From Sphingomonas anseongensis (GTDB taxonomy: Bacteria > Pseudomonadota > Alphaproteobacteria > Sphingomonadales > Sphingomonadaceae), in the NCBI RefSeq assembly GCF_023516495.1, contig NZ_JAMGBC010000001.1, forward strand, positions 372,001 through 436,000: a stretch of DNA of 64,000 nucleotides, read 5' to 3'. The notes under the pieces were generated by a model. It worked only from the letters and a program-made list of their open reading frames with translations. It searched no databases and was not told the DNA's origin. Positions 17,589-25,951 of the stretch are shown here, one piece after another (position 1 is the stretch's first letter; the number at the start of each line of letters is the position of its first letter). The position numbers and the translations under genes are program-made.

Positions 17589-19148
17589 TTAGTTGGCTTG
17601 CGATTGTGACACGCCAGCCTGGTTTAACGCAGCCGAGAAGCTTGGGTTGGCCATCAACGCGGCCAGGTTCGGCTGTGCAGCAAGCGCGGACAGGGCCTTC
17701 GGATTGGCCGCAAGAGCCGCCATCGCCGCCGAGTTCTGGCTGACCGCTGCGAACGCCTTGGGGTTGGCCATCATCGCCGAGAACGCTTGCGGGTTCGCCA
17801 GAACGGCCTGCGATGCCGCAGCGTTGAACTGGCTTGCCGCCGCCGCTGACGCGACCAGAGAATGAGCGTTGAGCGCCTGGAGCGCTTGCGAAGCCTGGCC
17901 GAGCGCCGCTGCATTGTTGGCCATGTTCGAGAAGGCCGACGCATTGTTGGCGATTCCCGAAAGCAGCTGCGGGTTCAGCTGGCTCGCATTCGACGCAAGG
18001 CTTGCGAACGCCAGCGCCTGGTTGCCCATCGCGGAGAACACCCGCGGATCGGCCTGGAGCGCTTGCATTGCCTTGTTGTCCGCAGCGAGTTGCTGGAACG
18101 CGACGGCGTTACGCGCCATATGGGCATTGCTCGCGGCCTTCGATGCGGCGTCGCGGAACGCATTGGCGTTGTTCGCGAAGCTGCTGAACGATGACGCATT
18201 CGCCATGATCGCAGCCAGTGCCTGCGGATGGCTAGCAAGCGCGGCAAACGCATTTGAATGGGCCGCGATTGCCGCCAGTGCTTTAGGTTGCGCTGCAAGC
18301 GCCGAGAAAGCCGACGGGTTGGCAGCGAGCGCAGACATTGCCGCGTTCGATACACCGAGCGACTGCAGCTGATGGGCTGCTGCGGCTGCACTGCTGATCG
18401 CCGCCGACAGCGCCTGCTGGTGGCCCGACAGCGCCTTGAACGAAGCCGCATTGGCAGCAAGCGCACTGAAAACTCTCGGATCCGCCTGGAGCGCCTGCAT
18501 CGCCTTGCTGTTTCCGGCAAGCTGCTGGAAGGCGGACGCACTGTTCGCCATCTGCGCATTGCTTGCAGCTTTCGACGCCGCATCGCGGAACGCGTTGGCG
18601 TTGTTTGCGAAGTTGCTGAAGGCTGACGCGTTGGACAGGATTGCTGCGAGCGCCTGCGGCTGCGAGGCGAGGGCCTGCATTGCCGCCGGATGGCTTGCAA
18701 ACGCGCTAAGCAGCGCTGCGCTGGCCTGGTGAGCCTGCGGTGCCAAAGCGGACGCGTTGCGTGCCGCATTCGCCACTCCGGCAAAGGCCGAAGGGTTGGC
18801 GGCGAGCGCGCTGAACGCTTTCGGGTTGGCCATCAATGCAGCCATCACCTGCGGCTGTCCGGCGAGAGCCTGGAAGCCGGGGCTTGCGGCCAGCGCCCGG
18901 AAATTCGGGTCGTGAACGACAAGCTCGAAGGCGTCGGTCTGCATCAATTCCGGCACCGACGTGTCGCCAAGAGTGACGTCCGCTTCGGTGACCTGCGCTG
19001 ATTGATACCGATCGGCAGGCGCGATCGTGCCGGCGCTAGGGCCAAGCGGCGGATAGACTCGCCCGAGCCCGTAGGCTCCGACTGCGACGAAAAGAATCGC
19101 CGCTCCAGACATTAAGTATTTGCGATTGTTGGCCGTGGTCCCGGTCAT
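17589..19148 (-). CDS. Membrane-anchored Ala-rich decapeptide-repeat protein
   Basis: 519 residues; the ATG at 19148 has an AGGGGAG ribosome site. Residues 11-34 are one transmembrane anchor (SGAAILFVAVGAYGLGRVYP). From about residue 75 to the end, the protein is built from 10-residue units of the form L-A-A-N-P-x-A-F-S-A, with Ala, Asn, Gln, Ser and Phe dominating and no Cys. A roughly 64-residue block (ending ALQADPRVFSA) occurs twice, so part of the repeat array was duplicated. The repeats probably form a regular solenoid or helical stack. The gene is 23 bp upstream of the metalloprotease/barrel gene in the same direction. No known function. Confidence 0.75.
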   Translation of the reverse strand: MTGTTANNRKYLMSGAAILFVAVGAYGLGRVYPPLGPSAGTIAPADRYQSAQVTEADVTLGDTSVPELMQTDAFELVVHDPNFRALAASPGFQALAGQPQVMAALMANPKAFSALAANPSAFAGVANAARNASALAPQAHQASAALLSAFASHPAAMQALASQPQALAAILSNASAFSNFANNANAFRDAASKAASNAQMANSASAFQQLAGNSKAMQALQADPRVFSALAANAASFKALSGHQQALSAAISSAAAAAHQLQSLGVSNAAMSALAANPSAFSALAAQPKALAAIAAHSNAFAALASHPQALAAIMANASSFSSFANNANAFRDAASKAASNAHMARNAVAFQQLAADNKAMQALQADPRVFSAMGNQALAFASLASNASQLNPQLLSGIANNASAFSNMANNAAALGQASQALQALNAHSLVASAAAASQFNAAASQAVLANPQAFSAMMANPKAFAAVSQNSAAMAALAANPKALSALAAQPNLAALMANPSFSAALNQAGVSQSQAN

Positions 19149-19525
19149 GGCGCAACTCCCCTGTAGTCAACCGGAATTGGTTAACCGGACAGAGGTATCA
19201 CCAGTTAAGGCAGAGTCAACCAAGTCCCCGACGCCGGCGCCGACGACGAAACAGGAATCCGCCAAGTCAAAAAGATTTGCTCCCAAGTTCTCAATAATAA
19301 CGAAAGTTAAGACGCTTAGATCGTTGGATTCATTCGGACTCTTGTCTGCCCGCCACTGTTTCGGACCGGGGGTCGACTATCTGTCGATAGGTGAATCCTG
19401 AACAGCAATTGCGCTGTAAGGACTTGAGACAGATTAGAAATCGGGCTTGTGACGAGCTGGTTAAGCTGCTCTAAACCCAGCGTTCGCGCGAGCGAAACGC
19501 ACCTTGGGGGAGGGGCCGCCCCGAA
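19149..19525. other. Divergent promoter region between repeat protein and tpsB
   Basis: 377 bp without a gene, more AT-rich than its surroundings in the part around 19290-19330. It holds GGTTAACC, an 8-bp palindrome at 19179-19186, with AACCGG on both sides. Just before tpsB, GGGGCCGCCCC at 19512-19522 can fold against part of the ribosome site. No operator of a known regulator and no RNA gene recognised. Confidence 0.5.
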
Positions 19526-21349
19526 ATGCTTCGACTGGTTGACGGGAATAGCGCCGACAGCGGCAGCAGCGGTTTGCGCCATTTGCTGACCGGCCTTCTA
19601 TTGTCGTCCCTGAGCATCTCCGCGCCGACTGGAGCAGGGGCCCAGGTCTCGCGCCAGGTCGTTCTTCCAACCCGTGAAGAAGTGACCCGGCCCAAAGCTC
19701 CTCAAGTTCGTGAGACCGGGGCGCAATTACAGGTCGAAGGCGGGCTGGAACGTGCGCCGTGCGCGCTCGATAGCCCGGAGTTCAAGGATGTCCGCTTCAC
19801 TTTCCGCGGTGCAGAGATCGAGGGGCTGAAAGGCCTTTCCCCGAGCGAACTTGCGCCGGCTTATGCGGATATGATCGGCAAGGAACAGCCGATTTCGACG
19901 GTATGCGACATTCGCGACCGCACAGCGGCGATCTTGCGTAGCGCCGGCTATATTGCGTCAGTCGAAGTGCCTGAGCAGCGAATCACCGATGGAGTTGTTC
20001 GCTTCAAGGTGACTATGGCGCACCTCGGCCAGGTGCGCGTGCGCGGAAGTGCTACCGGGGCTGAACGAGTCATCGCGGCCTACCTCAGTGCGCTGACGGA
20101 GCAGCCGGTCTTCAACCGCTATGCCGCGGAGCGCTATCTGCTGCTGGCAAGCGATCTGCCGGGCTATACGGTGCGGATGACATTGCGTCCGGCGGGGACG
20201 ACGCCGGGCGAGGTGCTCGGAGACGTCACCGTCCAGCGTACCCCGATCTACGTCGACTCCAATATCCAGAACGGCGGATCGAACGAAGTCGGTCCGTGGG
20301 GGGCGTTGGTCCGGGCACAATTCTACGGCCTGACTGGACTTGCTGACCGGACGACCGTTGCGGCGTTCACTACCGCCGATTTCGACGAGCAGCAGACGCT
20401 CCAGGTCGGCCATGACATGCGGCTTGGCGCTGACGGCCTCGGGCTCGGCGGCGAGTTCACTTATGCCTGGGCGCATCCGACGATTCCGACGCCCAACACC
20501 AACGTTCGTGCCCGAACGCTGCTTGCGACTCTCCACGCCGATTACCCGATCATCCGCACCTTGCCGCGCACGTTGCGCGCATCGTTCGGAATGGATTTCA
20601 TCAACCAGACGGTCGATCTCAATTTAAAGGTCCTGACGAGGGATCGCTTGCGCGTTGGGTTCCTCCGGCTCGCCTTTGACGCTCTGAACACCAACTTCTC
20701 GGAAGGCCGCTCCCAGACGGAGCCACTGTGGCGCGTCAACAGTCTCCTGGAGCTACGCAAGGGCCTGGATATCCTGGGTGCAACCGACCCGTGCGGGCCG
20801 AAGGCGGTTAATTGCCTCGGCCCAAAGGGCGTAGCTCCAAGCCGGGTCGAGGGCCTCGCGACGGCAGCGGTGGTGAGGGCCCTGCTGTACGGCGAGTACC
20901 GGCCCATTCCCAAGCTGACCTTCGCGCTCGGAGGCCGGGCGCAATATGCATGGGATCCTCTGCTCAGCTTCGAGGAATTCTCCGCCGGCAACTACACCGT
21001 TGGACGCGGCTACGACCCCGGAGTGCTGCTCGGCGACCGCGGATGGGGGACCCAGGCGGAAATCCGGATAGGCAGCACCATCCCAGCGAGCGCCCGCAAG
21101 GCCGGCGTCGAAGGCTATGTATTCTGGGATCACGCGAGGGTCGGCAACCTCGATCGCCTCGCGCCGGAGATTATCGGGTCCAGGCACCTCAATTCAGTGG
21201 GCGCGGGCGCCCGGGTCAGCTTCGCCCGATTCTGGCTCGACGCAAACATCGCGGTGCCTTTAACCCGCGTGGGACCTTTCGCCCGCAAGGGTGACCCCCG
21301 GATCCTGATCTCGCTGTCGTCGAGGCTCTGGCCGTGGACCTACGAATGA
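19526..21349 (+). CDS. TpsB-type two-partner secretion transporter (ShlB/FhaC family)
   Basis: 607 residues. An N-terminal signal peptide (HLLTGLLLSSLSISAPTGAGAQ) is followed by a linker, a POTRA domain at about 85-165 (FRGAEIEGLKGLSPSELAPAYADMIGKE, then ICDIRDRTAAILRSAGYIASVEVPEQRI) and a second POTRA-like region, then a 16-strand barrel region ending in LWPWTYE. The VGRGYDPGVLLGDRGWGTQAEI segment matches the conserved VRGY-like motif of the L6 loop. TpsB proteins export large TpsA exoproteins across the outer membrane. No TpsA gene is in the window. Its stop overlaps potential starts of the CHAT gene, so the two form an operon. Confidence 0.87.
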   Translation: MLRLVDGNSADSGSSGLRHLLTGLLLSSLSISAPTGAGAQVSRQVVLPTREEVTRPKAPQVRETGAQLQVEGGLERAPCALDSPEFKDVRFTFRGAEIEGLKGLSPSELAPAYADMIGKEQPISTVCDIRDRTAAILRSAGYIASVEVPEQRITDGVVRFKVTMAHLGQVRVRGSATGAERVIAAYLSALTEQPVFNRYAAERYLLLASDLPGYTVRMTLRPAGTTPGEVLGDVTVQRTPIYVDSNIQNGGSNEVGPWGALVRAQFYGLTGLADRTTVAAFTTADFDEQQTLQVGHDMRLGADGLGLGGEFTYAWAHPTIPTPNTNVRARTLLATLHADYPIIRTLPRTLRASFGMDFINQTVDLNLKVLTRDRLRVGFLRLAFDALNTNFSEGRSQTEPLWRVNSLLELRKGLDILGATDPCGPKAVNCLGPKGVAPSRVEGLATAAVVRALLYGEYRPIPKLTFALGGRAQYAWDPLLSFEEFSAGNYTVGRGYDPGVLLGDRGWGTQAEIRIGSTIPASARKAGVEGYVFWDHARVGNLDRLAPEIIGSRHLNSVGAGARVSFARFWLDANIAVPLTRVGPFARKGDPRILISLSSRLWPWTYE

Positions 21350-21384
21350 GACGGGCAGGGCGCCTGGGGCTCATGGAGGGCTGG

Positions 21385-24300
21385 ATGCGAAAGACTGGTC
21401 TTGCGCTCGCTTGCACGCTTTGGGCTGTTGTCGCGCCCGCGACCGGCGCTCCGGTTAGCGTCCGCGACAGCTTCAGGATCGGCACCACGGGATCGAGCTA
21501 TTGCTCGGCGCAGCCGGTTTCGAACGACCCGGCTCTCGCGGGCATGTTCGACTCCGGCTATTCGGTGACGTGCCGCGATGCGGCGCTCCCTGTCGGCAAG
21601 CTTTACCATTTGCGCGCTGAGGGCGACCCTGCATCGAGGCTGGCGGCAGCCCGAAGCCGGGAAGTCAGGTGCGGCACTGCGCATGCCGGCACGCTTGAAG
21701 ACCTCGGCACGGTTGAGGTCATCGACTGCAAGCTCGCCGACGCAGACATCGACTACCGCGTTTACCAGTTTCGTCGCGGCAGGGGTTTTTTCAGCGCCGA
21801 AGGGCTCGCGGGCTATGAAAGCGCGCTCGAGCTGGGGCTGAGAAGCATCGTCGCCGACAGGCCAGTCGTCGGCGAAGTGTCTATTGCGACGACCGGCGCC
21901 GGCGACCCTGCGGCCTTCGCCCGCGTGCAGGCGGGGACATTGGATCCCACTCGCGCGCTGGCGGAAGCCTATCGCCGCAACAATGTTGGCAGCTACGCGG
22001 ATGCCGCGGAATTCTTCGCCGCCGTCGGAAGTGCAGGCGATGGCCCGATCAGCCGAGCCGAGGCCGTCATCAACGAGGCCTTGCAGAAATCGAACCTCGG
22101 CCGCTTCGCGGAAGCGGACAATTTGTTTTCGCGCGCGGAGGGGCTGGTTCGCGGCGACCCGCTCGATGGGCGCCGACTGCGCAACTACCGGGCCATGCAC
22201 CTGCTCAACCAGGGGCAGTCCGCGGAAGCGCTCAAGGAGCTCGATAAGCCGGTCCCCGCTTTCGCGTCGGCTGCTGCGCCAGGCTCGGGCCGGTCACTCG
22301 AAATCGATGTCGCGACCGCCAAGCGGCTGAATTCCGAATCCAATGTCGGCGAGCAGCTGGGAACGTCTTCCGACCAGCTCCTCCCCGAGGAGAAGGCCGA
22401 GATCCTCGACGGACAGGCGCTCCAGCTCCGCGGCACCTCGCTCCGGCTCGGCGGCGACTATGCCGCCGCGACCCAGTCGCTCCAGAATGCCGACACGAAG
22501 CTGCAGGCGGTCCGCGGTGGACGAGTGGCTTCGATCGCCTGGATGCGCGCGCAGATCGCCGGCGATCTCGGGGCGATCGCCGAGCAGACCGGCAATCCAT
22601 CAGAAGCCGAGCGGCTCTACCGCGACGGCGTCACGATCCTTGAAGTGAATTATCCGGGCTCGGCGGCTTTGCTGAACGCACGCGCCCGGCTCGCTGGTTT
22701 CCTCGCTCGCTCCGGCCAGCCCGCGGCGGCTGAGACCATGTTCCGCGACATCGTCCATTCGCAGGCGGACGCCAACAACCTGCCCCCGTCCTTCGCCCGG
22801 GTCCTTCGGCCCTATGTCGATATTCTGCTGGAGAAGACTGGAGACGCCACAACGACAGCGGAAATCTTCGCCGCAAGCCAGTTGATGATGCGTCCGGGCC
22901 TTGCCCAGACGCAGGCGGTGCTTGCGCGCGAGCTTAGCGGCGGGACCGACGAGGCTTCGCGCCTGTTCCGCCAAGCGGTGACACTGACTCGGCAGGTGGA
23001 GCGGACCCGGATCGCGCTCGCCCACATGCAGGACCTGCCACATCCCTCGCCGCAGGAGCTGGTTCGAATGAAGGCTCTGACCGCGGACCTCGACAGCGCG
23101 AGCAAGAGCGAAGTCGCGACCCAGGCCTCGCTCGCCGGCTACCCCCGCTACCGCGCAGTTTCCAGCGGCGTGCTGTCGCTCGCTGATCTTCAGAAGGCGC
23201 TGCGGCCCGGCGAAGCTTATTATCGGATGACCATCGTCGACGATAATATCTATGCGTTGCTGGCGAGCCCCACGTCCGCGCGAGCCATGAAGCTGGGACT
23301 CACTGCGAAGGATCTGGACGACCAGGTCAGCTCGCTTCGCGACACCATCTCGACGATCGAGAAGGGGCAGCAGGTCACCTATGCTTATGACGTCGCTTTG
23401 GCGCACAAGCTGTACACCGAGCTGTTCGGGCCCGTTGACGGCGATCTCAAGGACGTCCGGCATCTGATCTTCGAGCCGGACGGCGGAATGCTTCGCATGC
23501 CTCCGAACCCGCTCGTCGTCGATCAGGCCTCGGTGGATCTCTACGCCGCGCGAGTGAAGGCGGATCCGAACGCCGACTTCGACTTCACCGGGATCAAATG
23601 GTTCGGGCGCGACCGCGACATCAGCACGGCAGTGTCACCGCTTTCCTTCGTCGAGCTCCGGCAAGCTCCGCCTGCGTCCGGTTCGAAGCAATATCTGGGG
23701 CTTGGCCACAACTCCTTGCCGGCCCAGGGCGCCGACGCGGCTCAGTCGGCCGCGGACCGCGATTGCGTTCTTCCGCTGGCGTCGTGGAACCGCCCGATTT
23801 CGGACCGCGAGCTTCACATAGCCGGCGACATCTTGTCGAAGATCGACGCGAAAGGCGTACAGATCGTCACCGGCGATGCGTTCACCGACACCGCGATCGA
23901 AGCCCGCAAGGACCTCGACCAATATCGCATCATCCACTTCGCCACTCACGGAGTGGTGACTGCCGCTCGCCCGAAGTGCCCGACCCAGCCCGCGCTCCTG
24001 ACCAGCTTCGGTGGAAGCGGATCGGACGGCCTGCTGACGTTCCGCGACATCTTCGACCTGGACCTCGACGCCGACATCGTCATCCTTTCGGCCTGCGACA
24101 CCGCCGGCAAGGCGACGGCGCTCGCGACTCAGAGCGCGGGCCTCGCCACCGGCGGCGACGTCGCGCTCGACGGCTTGGTTCGGGCCTTCGTCGGCGCCGG
24201 GGGCCGCCTGGTGGTCGCGAGCCACTGGGCCGTGCCCGACGACTTCAATGCGACGCAGCGGCTGATGACGGGAATCTTCACCTCCCCGCCTGGTACGCCG

Positions 24301-24447
24301 ACCGTCACCGCGCTTCGCGTGTCCGAGCAAAAGCTGATGGACGACGTAAACACGTCGCATCCGTTTTATTGGTCGGCGTTCGCTGCGGTTGGTGACGGTG
24401 AGATCCCGATCATCAGGACAAAGTCGCAGGTCGCTCAGAAGCCCTGA
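21385..24447 (+). CDS. Secreted TPR-CHAT caspase-like protease
   Basis: 1020 residues from ATG 21385, chosen for its GGAGGG ribosome site; ATG 21346 and 21373 are alternatives, the first overlapping the tpsB stop. Residues 1-22 are a signal peptide. Residues about 190-520 contain TPR-like helical pairs (EALQKSNLGRFAEADNLFSRA, AEQTGNPSEAERLYRDGV). The C-terminal third is a CHAT domain with the catalytic dyad His855 in HFATHG and Cys904 in ILSACDTA. CHAT proteases are usually cytoplasmic in defence systems; the signal peptide and the coupling to TpsB put this one in the periplasm or outside. Substrate unknown. Confidence 0.88.
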   Translation: MRKTGLALACTLWAVVAPATGAPVSVRDSFRIGTTGSSYCSAQPVSNDPALAGMFDSGYSVTCRDAALPVGKLYHLRAEGDPASRLAAARSREVRCGTAHAGTLEDLGTVEVIDCKLADADIDYRVYQFRRGRGFFSAEGLAGYESALELGLRSIVADRPVVGEVSIATTGAGDPAAFARVQAGTLDPTRALAEAYRRNNVGSYADAAEFFAAVGSAGDGPISRAEAVINEALQKSNLGRFAEADNLFSRAEGLVRGDPLDGRRLRNYRAMHLLNQGQSAEALKELDKPVPAFASAAAPGSGRSLEIDVATAKRLNSESNVGEQLGTSSDQLLPEEKAEILDGQALQLRGTSLRLGGDYAAATQSLQNADTKLQAVRGGRVASIAWMRAQIAGDLGAIAEQTGNPSEAERLYRDGVTILEVNYPGSAALLNARARLAGFLARSGQPAAAETMFRDIVHSQADANNLPPSFARVLRPYVDILLEKTGDATTTAEIFAASQLMMRPGLAQTQAVLARELSGGTDEASRLFRQAVTLTRQVERTRIALAHMQDLPHPSPQELVRMKALTADLDSASKSEVATQASLAGYPRYRAVSSGVLSLADLQKALRPGEAYYRMTIVDDNIYALLASPTSARAMKLGLTAKDLDDQVSSLRDTISTIEKGQQVTYAYDVALAHKLYTELFGPVDGDLKDVRHLIFEPDGGMLRMPPNPLVVDQASVDLYAARVKADPNADFDFTGIKWFGRDRDISTAVSPLSFVELRQAPPASGSKQYLGLGHNSLPAQGADAAQSAADRDCVLPLASWNRPISDRELHIAGDILSKIDAKGVQIVTGDAFTDTAIEARKDLDQYRIIHFATHGVVTAARPKCPTQPALLTSFGGSGSDGLLTFRDIFDLDLDADIVILSACDTAGKATALATQSAGLATGGDVALDGLVRAFVGAGGRLVVASHWAVPDDFNATQRLMTGIFTSPPGTPTVTALRVSEQKLMDDVNTSHPFYWSAFAAVGDGEIPIIRTKSQVAQKP

Positions 24448-24461
24448 CGGGCCGGCGAAGC

Positions 24462-24728
24462 TTAGTCGCTGGGGTTCTGGTCGCCGCAGCGGCAGCTGCT
24501 CACCCGCGCATGGCGGGCCGGCACCTTGGCGGCATCGCTTGCTTCGGGCTGTTGGCGCTGTTCAGCAGGGGCGGACACTACCACCGCGTCGGCTGCGGCC
24601 ATGACGGCGGCCGGGGCGCGATCTGCTGGCTGCTCGGCCTTGGCGACGGTCGCCTTGGGAGGCTCGGCGGCCGCAACCGCGGAAACCAGCGAAATCCCGA
24701 CTGCAATCGATACCAGACGAGCGCTCAT
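24462..24728 (-). CDS. Small secreted hypothetical protein
   Basis: 88 residues from ATG 24728, with AAGGAG seven bases upstream, which makes the gene credible. Residues 1-21 are a signal peptide (ARLVSIAVGISLVSAVAAA). The middle is Ala/Pro/Gln-rich and low-complexity, and the C-terminus RVSSCRCGDQNPSD has a Cys-x-Cys pair. It converges on the CHAT gene, with 14 bp between the stops. I do not recognise a family. Confidence 0.6.
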   Translation of the reverse strand: MSARLVSIAVGISLVSAVAAAEPPKATVAKAEQPADRAPAAVMAAADAVVVSAPAEQRQQPEASDAAKVPARHARVSSCRCGDQNPSD

Positions 24729-24828
24729 GCCGCTCTCCTTCGCAAAGCGGCTCAAGCATGCGCTGAAAGCGGTTACCGATTTCTAAACGAGCGTCCGGAT
24801 TTCCTGAGGGCGCAGCCTTGCTGTTCCC

Positions 24829-25251
24829 TCAGACCACGGCCGCGATTATCGTCACTGAAATCGCAAAGCACAGGATTAGGAATGGCAGAAGCAGGATAAG
24901 GATCGTCGCTTCAACGCTGGTCGAATGGCCAGTGGCCGTCGCAATCCCCTTCTCGCGAAAGACAGGCCAGTCGAGAGCCTTCGTGCGACTGAGGCTGCGC
25001 CCTACACGCGAGAACAGCGCCGGCACGAGGAAATAGGCGGTCAGGAAGGCGAAGATGACGCCATAGGAAACCGACATGTCGGAGCGGAATGCGAAAGCGA
25101 GCACGCCAATGAAGCCAGCGAACATCAGGCCCATGGCGATGTAGATTTCAGTCGGCACTTCGAAGCTCTGGTCATTGCAGGCACGAACGGTGGGTGCCGA
25201 AACCAACTCATTTCGGGCACTAAGAACCTTCAGACGTACGCGACTTGTCAT
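24829..25251 (-). CDS. Membrane protein with three helices, unknown function
   Basis: 140 residues from ATG 25251 (GGGGA upstream); the frame opens earlier at 25299 but lacks a better start. A short N-terminal soluble part is followed by helices at about 38-58 (IYIAMGLMFAGFIGVLAFAF), 62-82 (VSYGVIFAFLTAYFLVPALF) and 118-140 (ATILILLLPFLILCFAISVT). The loop between the last two carries KALDWPVFREKGI. No family recognised. It lies downstream of fixJ in the same direction with 85 bp between. Confidence 0.65.
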   Translation of the reverse strand: MTSRVRLKVLSARNELVSAPTVRACNDQSFEVPTEIYIAMGLMFAGFIGVLAFAFRSDMSVSYGVIFAFLTAYFLVPALFSRVGRSLSRTKALDWPVFREKGIATATGHSTSVEATILILLLPFLILCFAISVTIIAAVV

Positions 25252-25336
25252 GTCTATTTCCCCATCCAGCGACAATCGAGCGGATGAGGTGCCCGGCACG
25301 GGCGCCAGCAGTAATCCGTAATTTTACGAGGGTGCG

Positions 25337-25951
25337 TTACCGCTGCTGTGCAGCGAAAATGATGCGGAGTGCCTCTGATAGGCTGCGAACTCCAAGCTTG
25401 GTCATCAGGTTGGCGCGATGGATCTCAACCGTTCGAGGGCTGATGCCGAGATCGAACGCGATCGTTTTGTTGGGCAACCCCTTGGCCAGACCTTCGAGCA
25501 CTTCGCGCTCGCGAGCGGTGAGGGCGTTCAACTTGGTGACCGCGGCGTCCGCACGGTCTCTGCTTTCTGTCGCTCGGCGGAGCCGGTCGAAGCTGTGGTC
25601 GATAGCTTCCAGAAGCACCCCTTTCTCGAACGGTTTTTCGATGAAGTCGACTGCGCCGGCCTTCATTGCCTGCACCGCCAAGGTGACGTCCCCGTGACCC
25701 GTCATGATGACCACGGGCAGGCTTACCCCTCTTTTCGCGAGTTCAGCCTGGACCTGAAGTCCATCCATGCCGGGCATCCGAATGTCCAACAGCACACAGC
25801 CGGGCGCAGCAGGGAGCGATTTCAGGAGTTCAACGCCGCTTTCATATGTGCGGACTTCGTAGCCGGAGGTCTTGAGCATGAAGCCGACCGACCGGCGAAT
25901 GGCGCCATCATCGTCTACCAGATGGACGAGGCGAGTGTCGTCGGAGTTCAT
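25337..25951 (-). CDS. fixJ: FixJ-type response regulator
   Basis: 204 residues. The N-terminal receiver domain has the acidic LVDDD motif at residues 11-15, the phosphorylated Asp56 in CVLLDIRMPGMDG, and the VVIMTGHGDV and FIEKPF motifs. The C-terminal LuxR-type helix-turn-helix is LTAREREVLEGLAKGLPNKTIAFDLGISPRTVEIHRANLMTKL. In rhizobia and relatives, FixJ phosphorylated by FixL activates fixK/fnr-type genes at low oxygen. Its start overlaps the fixL stop by four bases. Confidence 0.93.
   Translation of the reverse strand: MNSDDTRLVHLVDDDGAIRRSVGFMLKTSGYEVRTYESGVELLKSLPAAPGCVLLDIRMPGMDGLQVQAELAKRGVSLPVVIMTGHGDVTLAVQAMKAGAVDFIEKPFEKGVLLEAIDHSFDRLRRATESRDRADAAVTKLNALTAREREVLEGLAKGLPNKTIAFDLGISPRTVEIHRANLMTKLGVRSLSEALRIIFAAQQR

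Noticed and set aside
17589-19148. Decapeptide-repeat protein as the TpsA partner of TpsB
   Set aside because: It has no N-terminal TPS secretion domain, begins with a membrane anchor, and is divergent from tpsB. A link to the cluster remains possible, but not as a classic TpsA.
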